Under the pieces are notes generated by a model, which was given only the letters and a program-made list of their open reading frames with translations, was not told the origin of the DNA and searched no databases. Positions 26,065 to 35,325 of a stretch of 64,000 nucleotides of DNA are shown here, piece after piece (position 1 is the stretch's first letter; every line of letters begins with the position of its first letter). Position numbers and translations under genes: made by a program. The stretch lies in contig JAQWNP010000010.1 in NCBI GenBank assembly GCA_029268515.1, forward strand, positions 124,001 to 188,000. The letters run 5' to 3'. The DNA is from Phycisphaerales bacterium (lineage in GTDB: Bacteria > Planctomycetota > Phycisphaerae > Phycisphaerales > SM1A02).

Positions 26065-26904
26065 ATGATGGCAAAGGGGATTCTCGCACTGGCTATGTTG
26101 ACTAGTTTAGTCGGCTGTTTTGGCGTCCCAGTTAACCCATCTTTTCCAGTTACTTATGATCTAGCGACTGCTGATCTGAAACGGATGCGGCAAGATCAGA
26201 AACGAACACAGCGACCGGTTGTTGTTTCTGCAGGGTATTTCGACATGGGCTTTGCAAGTGGCGACTTGGCCCAGCGTCTGAAAAAATTGACTCACAAAGA
26301 TTCGCAGATCATTGCGGTGACCTACATTCGTACTAAGACACTGGAAGAAGCAGCAGAGTTTCTTATAAAGAGTGTGCAAAATGCTTTTCCAAGTGAGGAT
26401 CCAGATGTGACAGTGCCCGTTGATGTCATCGGCATATCGATGGGTGGTCTTGTTGCTCGTCGGGCGACTGATGAACGGGGGTTATCTGGGCGTCGTTTAA
26501 ATGCTATTAACATATATACGATTGTCACGCCTCATCGAGGCGCCAATCTAGCTGGGCAGAATGCGTCTGATATTCGGGTTCAACAAATGTCTGCTGGTTC
26601 TGACTTTCTTGAAGAATTAGCGCCACCAGATCAGGCGAACTATGAGAATCTCTATCCATATGCGAGACTCGATGATCTTATTGTCGGTACGTCGAATACG
26701 GCGCCATGGGGGATGGAGCCTTGGTGGGTCCCTAACATGCCGTTTGAATCGGCACATGTATTTGCGTATCGAGATCGACGAATCATAGTTGACATTGTGC
26801 GACGTCTCCGTAGAGAGGTACCTTGGTCAATTGAACCTGCTATGCCGCCACCAGGTCAGTCGGTAGAGACTCACGTAGACAGCAAGAGCTCAAACAGTTC
26901 ATAG
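26065..26904 (+). CDS. Alpha/beta-hydrolase lipoprotein (lipase/esterase-like)
   Basis: A 279-residue lipoprotein with lipobox 'SLVGC' (Cys18). The mature part is a triacylglycerol-lipase-like alpha/beta hydrolase. 'VVVSAGYFDMG' is the first core strand, and 'VIGISMGGLVARRA' holds the G-x-S-x-G nucleophile elbow. 'YTIVTPHRGANLAG' resembles the lipase 'TPHxGS' block, and 'SAHVFAYRD' contains a candidate catalytic His. An Asp in 'ARLDDLIVG' is the likely third member. It should act in the periplasm or at the outer membrane on lipids or esters. It is followed after 14 bases by the asparaginase-family gene, probably on the same transcript. Confidence 0.8.
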   Translation: MMAKGILALAMLTSLVGCFGVPVNPSFPVTYDLATADLKRMRQDQKRTQRPVVVSAGYFDMGFASGDLAQRLKKLTHKDSQIIAVTYIRTKTLEEAAEFLIKSVQNAFPSEDPDVTVPVDVIGISMGGLVARRATDERGLSGRRLNAINIYTIVTPHRGANLAGQNASDIRVQQMSAGSDFLEELAPPDQANYENLYPYARLDDLIVGTSNTAPWGMEPWWVPNMPFESAHVFAYRDRRIIVDIVRRLRREVPWSIEPAMPPPGQSVETHVDSKSSNSS

Positions 26905-26918
26905 GAGTCGAGTTACTC

Positions 26919-27824
26919 ATGCCCAAGCCTCGAATTGTTTCAACATGGACATTTGGTCTTCCAGCCAATCGTGTTGGCTGGAATGTTCTCAAAGAGGGTG
27001 GATCCAGCTTAGATGCTGCCGAGGCAGTTTGTCGGTCTTGTGAACTTGATCTGGAGGCTGATTCTGTTGGTCTTGGCGGTCTTCCTGATAGTGATGGTGA
27101 GGTAACACTAGATGGCTGTGTCATGCTTGGGCCAGATCAGCATGGGGCGGTTGCCGCGCTGGGGCATTGTCCACATGCGGCATCAGTTGCTCGGCTGGTG
27201 ATGGAGCGTTCCCGTCATTCCTTGCTGGTCGGCCGTGGGGCCGACCAGTTTGCTCAGAAGCATGGCCATCAAAAGAGAGAACTCCTCACAGAGGAAGTTC
27301 ATGAACGCTGGTTAGAGTGGAAGCGAACTGGTGGTAAGGCTGTTTGTGGAACGGGCTCTGGACATCGTGCTGGACAATTACCTATTGATGACACCATTGG
27401 TGTATTGGCTATTGATGAAGAAGGTACGCTGGCTGGTGCTTGCACCTCTAGTGGAGCAGCATACAAAGAGCCTGGTCGAGTTGGAGACTCACCATTAATT
27501 GGCCATGGCCTGTATGTTGATCCACAAGTCGGCGCCGCGGTCGCAACTGGAACCGGTGAGCTGGTGATGAGTGTATGTGGTTCTTTTTTAGCTGTTGAAG
27601 AATTGCGACGGGGTGAAAGTCCAGAGGCATCTATCAAGATTGTGCTTGAGAGAATCATGCAGAGGCTGGATGTGAAACCTGAGCATCAAGTAGCCATGTT
27701 AATCTTACTGCCTGATGGTTCATGGTCCCAAGGTGCGATCAGGGATGGTTATGTCACAGCTGAGATAGATCACACAGGGGAGACATTATGTCGCCCATCT
27801 CTTGTGTTGCTGCCTTCTTCATAG
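26919..27824 (+). CDS. Glycosylasparaginase / isoaspartyl peptidase family enzyme
   Basis: A 301-residue Ntn-type amidohydrolase made as a precursor that cuts itself before a Thr. That Thr is residue 159 in 'IDDTIGVLAID' (family: D-T-(I/V)-G). The alpha part has 'VGLGGLPDSDGEVTLDG', typical of N4-(beta-N-acetylglucosaminyl)-L-asparaginase. 'ATGTGE' in the beta part is the G-(T/D)-G-E substrate loop. 'GRVGDSPLIG' supplies the substrate-binding Arg and Asp. Reaction: release of aspartate from glycosylated or beta-linked aspartyl groups. No signal peptide is seen, so it is cytoplasmic. Its last six bases overlap the end of the convergent FMN oxidase gene. Confidence 0.9.
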   Translation: MPKPRIVSTWTFGLPANRVGWNVLKEGGSSLDAAEAVCRSCELDLEADSVGLGGLPDSDGEVTLDGCVMLGPDQHGAVAALGHCPHAASVARLVMERSRHSLLVGRGADQFAQKHGHQKRELLTEEVHERWLEWKRTGGKAVCGTGSGHRAGQLPIDDTIGVLAIDEEGTLAGACTSSGAAYKEPGRVGDSPLIGHGLYVDPQVGAAVATGTGELVMSVCGSFLAVEELRRGESPEASIKIVLERIMQRLDVKPEHQVAMLILLPDGSWSQGAIRDGYVTAEIDHTGETLCRPSLVLLPSS

Positions 27825-28904
27825 ATTGGGCGGTAGTTGTAGTAGATCAGCATCAATGTCAGCAACCGACGGGCATCCACACAGAGCCATTGCTGTCTCA
27901 ATCTCTTCGCGAAGAAGTGCAAGTACCTGGCCAACGCCATCGGCACCATCGACGGTGAGACCCCAGAGTATTGGCCTGCCAACCATCACGGCTTTTGCTC
28001 CCAACGCAATCGCTTTAATGACATCGGTGCCTCTGCGAATTCCACCATCAACCAAGACCTCGATCTGATCTCCAACGGCTTGAGATACCGGTGCAATTCT
28101 CGTGACAGTTGGGGCAGCTGTGTCGAGCTGTCGGCCTCCGTGATTTGAGATAATGACGCCCTGAAGGCCTGAATCTACAGCTCTAAGCGCATCGTCGGTT
28201 CGAAGAACGCCTTTTAAAAAGATAGGCAGATCCGTAAGTTTTTGAACATCGCGGATAGTCTGCCATGTGTTGGAAGATGACAAGTATTTGTTGAGATTCG
28301 CCCCAAGCCCAGAAGCATGGCCAGATTGGGTATCGACATTAGACATCTCGCCAGTGAGATTTGCCAGGCTCATGCCTTCAGGCAATGCAAATTGATTTCT
28401 TGAATCGGCTTCGCGCACATCCCAAACAGGTGCGTCAACTGTGATCACAATTGCGGAACAACCAGCTTTCGTGGCCCGCTCAATGAGCTTCGCGGTATCC
28501 TTCATCTGCTTATAGATGTAAAGTTGAAACCAGATCGGACCCGTTGCAGCCGCCGTCACTTCCTCGACTGGCACTGTCGAGAGAGTGCTGAGAATCATAA
28601 TGCTTCCAGCCTGACCTACCGCCCGCGCAGTAGCGATCTCGCCTTCTGGATGCGCCATTTTTTGCATTGCCGTTGGCGCTACGATGAGCGGCATCGAGAT
28701 GGGGTTGTTGAGAATTGTCGTTTGTGAGTTACGCTTTGAAACATCGACAAGAATATGTGGCAGTAGAGAAATCTCTTCCCAAGCAGAACGATTATTGCGC
28801 AAAGAAATCTGATCGCGTGCACCGCTTGAGTAATACCCAAGGGCTGACTTGTCTAAGAGTTCTGCGGCACGTTGCTCATAATCAAATAGATTCAGTAGTG
28901 GCAT
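27819..28904 (-). CDS. FMN-dependent alpha-hydroxy-acid oxidase/dehydrogenase
   Basis: A 361-residue TIM-barrel flavoenzyme of the glycolate oxidase / L-lactate oxidase family. Tyr24 in 'GYYSSGA', 'PTAMQKMAHPEGE', Tyr129 in 'QLYIYK', 'ITVDAPVWDVREAD', Lys231 in 'LKGVLRTDDAL', and the catalytic His255 and Arg258 in 'SNHGGRQLD' are all present. 'VDGGIRRGTDV' and 'GRPILWG' bind the FMN phosphate. It oxidises a 2-hydroxy acid to a 2-oxo acid using oxygen or a membrane acceptor; glycolate and lactate are the likely substrates. It is divergent from the metal-binding gene at 29007 and ends in a six-base overlap with the asparaginase-family gene. Confidence 0.92.
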   Translation of the reverse strand: MPLLNLFDYEQRAAELLDKSALGYYSSGARDQISLRNNRSAWEEISLLPHILVDVSKRNSQTTILNNPISMPLIVAPTAMQKMAHPEGEIATARAVGQAGSIMILSTLSTVPVEEVTAAATGPIWFQLYIYKQMKDTAKLIERATKAGCSAIVITVDAPVWDVREADSRNQFALPEGMSLANLTGEMSNVDTQSGHASGLGANLNKYLSSSNTWQTIRDVQKLTDLPIFLKGVLRTDDALRAVDSGLQGVIISNHGGRQLDTAAPTVTRIAPVSQAVGDQIEVLVDGGIRRGTDVIKAIALGAKAVMVGRPILWGLTVDGADGVGQVLALLREEIETAMALCGCPSVADIDADLLQLPPNL

Positions 28905-29006
28905 GGTAAGATCTCAGGCGTTGTTTATTGGCGATCCAATTCTGCGTAAAAGTTATTGTTTTTCGACCGATGATACAACGAAGCTACTTTTATGGAGGAG
29001 CCTGGT

Positions 29007-29225
29007 ATGAACAAGAATGTCTATATGAAAGTCCAAGGAATGGGATGCCAAAACTGTGAGACTGCTGTAAGCAAGGCTGTCAAGGAAGCTTGCGATGGCG
29101 CAACAGATGTAGAAGTAGATCATAGATCTGGTTCTGTTAGCTACTGTTGTCCAGATCGGAGTCGAACACCACAGGTACTCGAAGCAATTATCGCCGTTGG
29201 ATATGAAGCCTCGTTGGTGGACTAG
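29007..29225 (+). CDS. Heavy-metal-associated (CopZ-like) domain protein
   Basis: A 72-residue single HMA domain. The start at 29007 is chosen because GGAGGAG ends six bases upstream; an earlier ATG at 28992 overlaps that site. The motif 'GMGCQNCE' gives the C-x2-C metal site (Cys14, Cys17), and the fold pattern continues to 'AIIAVGYEASLVD'. Two further Cys in 'YCCPD' are unusual. Such proteins carry copper(I) or similar metals to a P-type ATPase or bind the metal to protect the cell. No ATPase lies nearby, and no metal-response operator was recognised. Confidence 0.88.
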   Translation: MNKNVYMKVQGMGCQNCETAVSKAVKEACDGATDVEVDHRSGSVSYCCPDRSRTPQVLEAIIAVGYEASLVD

Positions 29226-29261
29226 GCTTGGTGGAAGCAGGGGGTTGGCTTTTTATTTTTG

Positions 29262-31031
29262 CTACTTCGAGTATGTGGTCACAGCGATGCGATCAATCTC
29301 AATTTCAAAAGTAGGACTGTTTTTTTTGTAAGCCAAGAATCTTACTTTTATTTTGTCAGAACTAGATAGGTATTTTGTGCGGCTGCCAATATCAAGAATT
29401 TGAATACGATTGAAGCCTGAGTCCAAAGTAACCTTTGCAAGTTCTTTCCACTTACTATTCTTATTGTCATATAAATAGCACTTGCCAGTGAGGTCGGACG
29501 TATCGACGTTCAGTTCCACTGAGACATCAATTCGATCAAGATTGTCAGCAGCTACGTTGCTTTTTAGACGAAGATAGACTTGGATTTTTTGCTTGTTTCC
29601 GTAGAGCTTCGAATCAATTATCGAGTATTTACCATCGACGTGTTTTACCTTTGATTTTCCGCCGCTAATTTTATCGCCTTTTTGGATGTCGTAGTCTTCA
29701 TATGTTGATTCGCTGCCGTAGTTGCTGTCGTTTCCGCAATCACAGTCACCATAGTCGCAGTCGTACAGTGGGCAGTCGAAGAACATTGGTACGCCCTCAA
29801 AGTCAAAAGAGCCGTCGTCACAGAATCCATCACCAAGAAAAGTTTCTGGAATGCAGTTTCCAATACAATCAAGGATTTGCCCGTCAGGACAATCTGAGGG
29901 TTCATTACCTGTGTTGTCCTGGCTAAGACAGGAAAGACTGTCTCGGAATGATTCAATTTCTGGAATCGTTTTGGTTGGATGGAATGTATTGGTACAGGTC
30001 AGGCCAGCATTCATAGTGTTATCGTCGCAGTTGCAGTGATTAGCACTCCAGGTATGTCCCAATTCGTGGGCAGATAAGTCGGTAATGCACGAGAAATTAC
30101 TGGTGAAGTTTGATTGCACGAGTAGGTAGCTAAAGTCTGAGCAGATCACACCAACAAATGCGAGGCCAATGGTGCTTCCATTGAGATCACGGCCCGTAAA
30201 GAGCTTGGCAACATCACGATTGATGTCACTATTTTCATCTTTCCAGTGTTCTCGAAACTGATTGAGTAATTTTGAGGCCTCGGACTTGGTGTACGGATCA
30301 TCGGCGTCTGTCTGAACAATAATGGTTGTTATTTCATGGGTGATACCGACTTCGGCTTCAAACTGATCGTTTACAGCATTAATGATGTTGTTAATCTGAT
30401 CTTCAACAGCAGAGACGCTGCCAAATTCCTGAAAGAACTCGTAGTCTGCTTCACAGGCAATTTTACAAACTTGCAATGCGCCTGATGAGGCGGGAGAGGT
30501 AGGGGGCGTTGAGTTTCCACTTAATGATCTATAAGTCGCAGGCAAAAAATTATTTGCTAAGACCGCATTGCCACATTGGCCACCACAATCGCTTACATCT
30601 TTGTCATTGTAGATGACGTAGTCGGTTGAAGACGCACTTGGTATACGGCTTTTGATAGGCTCCATCCAGTAGATGTCACCCTGTGCAAATTCAACGCGGA
30701 GGTGGAGCCCATCAGGTAACAAGGAACCAGCTACTCGACTACCGGGCATGCCTACAAGTGTGCCTCGAATACTCCGATTAACTCCAGGAGGGAGGTACGT
30801 ACGCTTTCCATTGGAATCCTCAGTAATGATCTGGTAGTTCTGCGAGCGTGCTGTTACGGGGTGAAGATCAGCGATGTAGGGGGTGCCTTCGATTGGTAAT
30901 AAACTGAGAAATGGTTCACCTGAAGAAGCTGTGTTGTTGATTGAAACTAGTACGCCTGTTGGGGCCGCATATTCCTCTTGCACCAGATACTGCAGTTCTG
31001 TGAAATTCCGGTTGCGGTCTTTTTCGGTCAC
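29262..31031 (-). CDS. Secreted zinc metalloprotease (reprolysin-like)
   Basis: At least 589 residues from GTG at 31031. The metal site is 'HELGHTWSANH' (His322, Glu323, His326, His332 in this numbering), followed by the Met-turn 'NTMNAG', as in M12B/metzincin enzymes, with Asn in place of the usual Gly before the third His. The N-terminal part is propeptide-like, and cysteine-rich segments ('DCPDGQILDCIGNC' and acidic repeats) lie at about 385-440. A beta-rich domain closes the protein. The GTG start leaves no signal peptide, yet the in-frame sequence upstream encodes a perfect one (…SVSAPVLAQ). Possible non-standard starts are ATC at 31103 (GGAG seven bases before it) or CTG at 31118. Bases 31119-31400 hold no gene that I can see. 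Confidence 0.8.
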   Translation of the reverse strand: MTEKDRNRNFTELQYLVQEEYAAPTGVLVSINNTASSGEPFLSLLPIEGTPYIADLHPVTARSQNYQIITEDSNGKRTYLPPGVNRSIRGTLVGMPGSRVAGSLLPDGLHLRVEFAQGDIYWMEPIKSRIPSASSTDYVIYNDKDVSDCGGQCGNAVLANNFLPATYRSLSGNSTPPTSPASSGALQVCKIACEADYEFFQEFGSVSAVEDQINNIINAVNDQFEAEVGITHEITTIIVQTDADDPYTKSEASKLLNQFREHWKDENSDINRDVAKLFTGRDLNGSTIGLAFVGVICSDFSYLLVQSNFTSNFSCITDLSAHELGHTWSANHCNCDDNTMNAGLTCTNTFHPTKTIPEIESFRDSLSCLSQDNTGNEPSDCPDGQILDCIGNCIPETFLGDGFCDDGSFDFEGVPMFFDCPLYDCDYGDCDCGNDSNYGSESTYEDYDIQKGDKISGGKSKVKHVDGKYSIIDSKLYGNKQKIQVYLRLKSNVAADNLDRIDVSVELNVDTSDLTGKCYLYDNKNSKWKELAKVTLDSGFNRIQILDIGSRTKYLSSSDKIKVRFLAYKKNSPTFEIEIDRIAVTTYSK

Positions 31032-31400
31032 TTGTGCTAAGACAGGCGCACTTACAGAAGTGGCGAGTACGAAAGTGAAAGCATGATGTGATAAAAAGTT
31101 GATTTTGGTTCTCCGCAGGAGGCGAGCTGGTGGGTCTAATTAAGATCATCGTCTGCTAAGCGGGAAGGCCTTAAGCAAACCTCGAAGAGGTCTTCAATAA
31201 CTGGGTATTCGGCGGTGTGGGTAGGAATCATGAGATTGTGGTTTCCAGGGCTTTCCAGTGGCAGGTATTGTGGTACGGATCAGATAAATCCATCTTCTCC
31301 TTAATACGACCGATGGGCGCAAGTGATCTCATTGATTGCTCAGAAGGGGCTTAAAAACAGTCTTAGAGCCCATAATATGATCTTGAAGCCATCGGGATGT

Positions 31401-33353
31401 TCAAGAAACCATGAGTTCACTGCGATCCCGAAACTGCTCGAGCGCCTCTGGATTGGCCATGGCAGCGGTGTTTGGGACGGGTTTGCCTTCCAGTACATCT
31501 CGAACGGCAAGCTCACAGATCTTGCCACTGCGAGTCCTAGGAATATCAGTCACGCTGCAGATCACTGAAGGTACATGCCGTGGACTTGTGTTCTGGCGAA
31601 TTCTTCGCTTGATCTTTTGGATCAGATCTGGGGTGAGATCATGTTCTGTTGCGAGTCTTACAAAAAGGACAATTCGCTGGTCACTATCAATCCGTTGCCC
31701 AACAACAAGAGCCTCGGTTACTTCTTCAAAATGCTCGACTTGACGGTAGATTTCTGCAGTTCCAATACGCACCCCACCTGGATTTAGAGTGGCATCAGAG
31801 CGACCAAAAATAATCATTCCATCGTTTTCGGTATGGAGTGCCCAGTCACCATGTCGCCAAATACCTGGAAACATGTCGAAGTATGCCTGATGGTAGCGAG
31901 ATCCATCTTCATCATTGAAAAAACCCAAGGGCATACATGGAATTGCACCTGTGCAAACCAACTCGCCAGGTTGTTCGATGACTGGAAGGCCATTGTCATC
32001 AAATACTTCAATGGGCAGTCCAAGGCCACGACACTGAATTTCTCCACGTCGTACTGGACGAATTGGGCAGCCAAGCACGAAGCATGAAACGATATCTGTT
32101 CCACCAGATATAGATGACAGCATGAGATCTTTCTTGAATGCGCTATACACGTAGTCAAAAGCTTCTGGAACCAATGGTGAACCGGTTGAGAGAATTGCTC
32201 TTAGTGAATCCAGAGAATGGGTACGAGATGGCTGAATGCCTGCATTCTTTAACGCATCGATGTACTTTGCTGATGTTCCAAAAACGGTGATCTTAAGCTG
32301 ATCAATAAGATCAATCAGAACCTGCGGGTTCGGGAAGAATGGGTTCCCCTCAAAAAGAACGATGGGACAGCCGGTTGAGAGGCCAGAGGCGAGCCAGTTC
32401 CACATCATCCATCCAGTTGTTGTGAAGTAAAACAACACATCATCTTCACGAAGATCAGTGTGAAGTTGTTGTTCCTTAAGGTGAGTGAGGAGTGTGCCGC
32501 CTGCTCCGTGAACGATGCACTTGGGCATTCCTGTTGTTCCGGATGAATAGAGGATGTAAAGCGGATGATTGAAAGGTAGTTTTGGAAAGACAGGGTCAGT
32601 CGAATCTGACTCTTCAAGGCATGTGGACCAGTCTACTGATCCGGGCAAATCACTGAGGTCTAATGCGAGCTCGGTTTGATGTATCACGATCACATTTTTC
32701 AAGGAGGGTAGGCCATTTGTTACAGATCTAATCTTGCTCGATAGATCAATAGTCTTACCTTTGTAAGAACAGTCGGCCACTGTGATAAGCACGGCTGGTT
32801 CGATTTGTCCAAATCGGTCCAAAATTCCGTCAGCTCCGAAGTCTGGAGAGCAGCTCGACCAAATAGCGCCCAATGAACTTACTGAAAGGAGCGCGATAAT
32901 TGACTCGGCGGTATTTGAGACTATTGCGGCAACACGATCACCTTTTTTGACACCCCTTCGTACGAGTGCTGTTTGAAATTTTGCAACCTGAGATCGTAAT
33001 TCAGAAAATGAAAGTGTCGATTTGGCCCCATCTTCAGCGCAAGCATAAATTGCTACTGCATTATCTTTTCGTCTTAGTAAATTTTCAGCATAGTTAAGCG
33101 TGGCGTCAGGAAAGAACGTAGCCCCAGGCATTTGGTCGTCTTCGGTCAATATTCGATGACCCATTTCTCCGATTACGTCAGTAAATTGCCAGCAAGTCCT
33201 CCAAAAATCATGGGGATCTGACACAGACCATTGGTAAAGATCGTCGTACGAAGTTAGCTTCACTCCGCATTTATCATGAGCCATTTTCATGAAAGCCATC
33301 ATTTGGCTTTGGTCGATTTGTTCTGTGGTTGGTTGCCAGAGAATCTCCGACAT
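31401..33353 (-). CDS. Acetoacetyl-CoA synthetase
   Basis: A 650-residue acyl-adenylate-forming ligase. The start at 33353 has GGAG six bases upstream, inside an earlier ATG-started frame at 33368. N-terminal 'ILWQPTTEQI' and 'PGATFFPDATLNYAENLLR' are typical of acetoacetyl-CoA synthetase rather than acetyl-CoA synthetase. The P-loop is 'ILYSSGTTGMPKCIVHGAGG', further blocks are 'YFTTTGWMMWNW' and 'SGGTDI', and the C-domain lysine site lies in 'TRSGKICELAVRD'. It activates acetoacetate with ATP and CoA in the cytoplasm, for use of ketone bodies or polyhydroxybutyrate products. It stands alone; no promoter motif was recognised. Confidence 0.92.
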   Translation of the reverse strand: MSEILWQPTTEQIDQSQMMAFMKMAHDKCGVKLTSYDDLYQWSVSDPHDFWRTCWQFTDVIGEMGHRILTEDDQMPGATFFPDATLNYAENLLRRKDNAVAIYACAEDGAKSTLSFSELRSQVAKFQTALVRRGVKKGDRVAAIVSNTAESIIALLSVSSLGAIWSSCSPDFGADGILDRFGQIEPAVLITVADCSYKGKTIDLSSKIRSVTNGLPSLKNVIVIHQTELALDLSDLPGSVDWSTCLEESDSTDPVFPKLPFNHPLYILYSSGTTGMPKCIVHGAGGTLLTHLKEQQLHTDLREDDVLFYFTTTGWMMWNWLASGLSTGCPIVLFEGNPFFPNPQVLIDLIDQLKITVFGTSAKYIDALKNAGIQPSRTHSLDSLRAILSTGSPLVPEAFDYVYSAFKKDLMLSSISGGTDIVSCFVLGCPIRPVRRGEIQCRGLGLPIEVFDDNGLPVIEQPGELVCTGAIPCMPLGFFNDEDGSRYHQAYFDMFPGIWRHGDWALHTENDGMIIFGRSDATLNPGGVRIGTAEIYRQVEHFEEVTEALVVGQRIDSDQRIVLFVRLATEHDLTPDLIQKIKRRIRQNTSPRHVPSVICSVTDIPRTRSGKICELAVRDVLEGKPVPNTAAMANPEALEQFRDRSELMVS

Positions 33354-33567
33354 GAGTAACTCCTTCATACGGTTACGATCTCATTCCAGCCATTGGGGCT
33401 TGCTTTAGGTATCTTAGAGGAGGCGGTAGGTTGTTGATCGCTAGCCTAGAGCAAGAACTATCGGACACGATCACGAGATTCTATTTGGGCGACCTAAAAC
33501 GAGGGTTTTGCCCTACAATTGGCCGCAGAAATTAGGCCAGATCCCAAGTAGACCACTAGCATGGCAG

Positions 33568-34158
33568 ATGAAGATGATTAGCCCATTACAGGTGCCTCAG
33601 TGCATAAATAACATCGCTTCGATGAGTGATCCCTGTGATGTGATACCAGATCTCATTATCGATGAGTGGCTCATTAGTGCTGCTCTTGCAGTATCCCCTG
33701 GTTGCTTGCATTCAAGCCAGGCAGTTGGAAACATTGTTTCTTCTCTGGGTCTTATTGGGGAAGGCGTGATTATTGAGCGAGCATTACTTTCGATGCAGCT
33801 CGTGGCTTCATGTCGGGAAATGTTGGCCAATGCGGCGAACGTAGAAGAATCAGGCATTTATGCCTGGCAAATGGTATCTATTGATTGCTTCCAGTCGAAT
33901 AACGAAGCAACAAGAATGGTTATTCAGGCAGATGCATTGCATCGTGCATTTCGATCTTTGGAAGTTCTTGATCCGACAGTTTGCTTGATTGCTGAAGCAG
34001 CAATGCTTGGTGGTATGACGATCGAAGAAATTGCGATCGCTATTGATAAGTCTTGCTACTTTGTTGATATTCAACTGAACTACGCACGCCGGCTTATTAT
34101 TGATTCTGTTAAAGAGTTCGTAAATGATCCAAACTCACTCGAAGAGTCTCGGGTGTAG
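33568..34158 (+). CDS. Protein with sigma-factor-like region 4
   Basis: About 196 residues; the start is uncertain (ATG at 33568 or 33622, TTG at 33508; none has a good ribosome site). The last 65 residues read 'HRAFRSLEVLDPTVCLIAEA' then 'GGMTIEEIAIAID' and 'NYARRLIIDSV', which is the plan of region 4 of planctomycete ECF sigma factors (L-x-x-L-D-P, G-G-x-(T/S)-x-E-E-x-A, A-R-x-x-L). The HTH turn 'DKSCYFVDIQLN' is much changed from the usual G-(V/I)-S-x-x-T-V-x-x. Region 2, which contacts the -10 element and core polymerase, is not recognisable. It may be a decayed or repurposed sigma factor. It lies upstream of the arginase gene in the same direction. Confidence 0.55.
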   Translation: MKMISPLQVPQCINNIASMSDPCDVIPDLIIDEWLISAALAVSPGCLHSSQAVGNIVSSLGLIGEGVIIERALLSMQLVASCREMLANAANVEESGIYAWQMVSIDCFQSNNEATRMVIQADALHRAFRSLEVLDPTVCLIAEAAMLGGMTIEEIAIAIDKSCYFVDIQLNYARRLIIDSVKEFVNDPNSLEESRV

Positions 34159-34201
34159 CGATCGTGCGGTATTAAAGAAGAGTTCAGCAACAAAAAGTCT
34201 C

Positions 34202-34348
34202 TTAAGCTGAAACCACTAATTGTCTGCGACTCATTCGATGAGGATAGTAGTTGTGCCTTTGGACCAAAGTTATACAGGTGATTCTGAAAGATTGGACAAG
34301 CAATCTAATGAGTTGCCATCGAAAATAAATAACCAAAGCGATACACTG
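34202..34348 (-). pseudogene. Remnant of a duplicated glycosyltransferase 3' end
   Basis: Read leftward this strand encodes 'QCIALVIYFR' … 'FRITCITLVQRHNYY' … 'RRQLVVSA' and a stop at 34204-34202. It aligns without gaps to the C-terminus of the glycosyltransferase at 35326-36453 ('QRTALAWRYR' … 'FGITCMTFIQWHSYY' … 'TRQWRG'). Over 34252-34295 against 35385-35428, 33 of 44 bases agree by hand count, and 34333-34348 against 35466-35481 agree at 12 of 16. Homology fades to the right, where an in-frame stop appears. The segment is in the same orientation as the intact gene end, 1133 bases away, and is overlapped by the start of the arginase gene on the other strand. Confidence 0.65.
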
Positions 34349-35254
34349 CGCCGTGTTTCGGGTGATCTAGATCACAGTAAGAAAGAAATTGCGTTAATTA
34401 CGGCTGATATTGGTTGGGGCTCTGCTAATGCTGCAGCGGAGGGCGCACCGCAGGCCTTGCTTGATGCAGGGCTTGCAGAAAAAATTGATGCAGAAGTCAT
34501 TCGAGTACCAGTGTCACCCAAGATGGGTCAGGCATCTCCAACATATGAAGAAACAGAGCAAATTATTGCATCGCACATTTGCCAAGTTTCTGATGCGGTG
34601 GAGCGTGCAGTGCGTGAGGGGTACTTCCCAGTTGTTATTGGCGGGGACCATACTTCTGCAATCGGCTTTCATGCTGGACTTGGTAGGGCATATGGCTCAC
34701 TTGGGATCATGTGGATCGATACGCATCCTGATTTAAACACGTTAGAAACAAGTCCTTCTGCAAGAATTCATGGCATGGTGCTGGCTATCTTGCTGGGCAG
34801 GGGTAGTGATCTCATGCTTGGGACTTCGAGTGATTGCCTCACTAAAGACACGCAAGTTGCGATGGTTGGAACGCGTGATATTGATCATGGCGAGATGGAT
34901 TGGCTCAACGAGGGCAACATTAATTGCATGACAATGGACTATGTCAGGCGTAATGGTCTTCATGGCTCTTTGTCAGAAGCTGTTAAGACGGTATGCCAAG
35001 GCACGAAGGGGTTTGGCCTGACTATTGATCTAGATGCGATTGATCCAGAAGATGTTCCGTTTGTGGCAACACCTGTGCAGGGTGGCATTCGATTGCATGA
35101 ACTGCTTGAAGAACTTCATGTGCTGCCAAGTCATGAAAAAATGATGGGGCTAGAGGTGACTGAGTACACTCCACGAAGCAGTGAAGATTACCAGGCCGCT
35201 TGCGAAGTAGTTTCTAGCATTATCAAAGCAGCGACTGCCTCAGATAATGCCTAG
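34238..35254 (+). CDS. Arginase/agmatinase-family ureohydrolase
   Basis: About 338 residues from ATG at 34238 (a TTG at 34220 is also in frame; neither has a clear ribosome site). The catalytic domain starts only near residue 50 ('EIALITADIGWGSAN'). The manganese motifs are complete: 'VIGGDHTSAIG', 'WIDTHPDLNT' (D-x-H-x-D), and 'DLDAIDPEDVP' (D-x-D-x2-D-P), with 'SARIHGMVLA' in the arginase style. It should hydrolyse arginine to ornithine and urea, or a related guanidino compound. The first 45 or so residues have no family counterpart and are written over an antisense remnant of a glycosyltransferase gene end. The only other in-frame starts before the core are TTG codons inside that remnant. 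Confidence 0.88.
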   Translation: MRIVVVPLDQSYTGDSERLDKQSNELPSKINNQSDTLRRVSGDLDHSKKEIALITADIGWGSANAAAEGAPQALLDAGLAEKIDAEVIRVPVSPKMGQASPTYEETEQIIASHICQVSDAVERAVREGYFPVVIGGDHTSAIGFHAGLGRAYGSLGIMWIDTHPDLNTLETSPSARIHGMVLAILLGRGSDLMLGTSSDCLTKDTQVAMVGTRDIDHGEMDWLNEGNINCMTMDYVRRNGLHGSLSEAVKTVCQGTKGFGLTIDLDAIDPEDVPFVATPVQGGIRLHELLEELHVLPSHEKMMGLEVTEYTPRSSEDYQAACEVVSSIIKAATASDNA

Positions 35255-35325
35255 CATCTTGCGATCAAGATAAAAGTATAAGAGCACACGTGTATGTAGA
35301 GCGAGTCTCAAGAGAGGCAGCTCAG

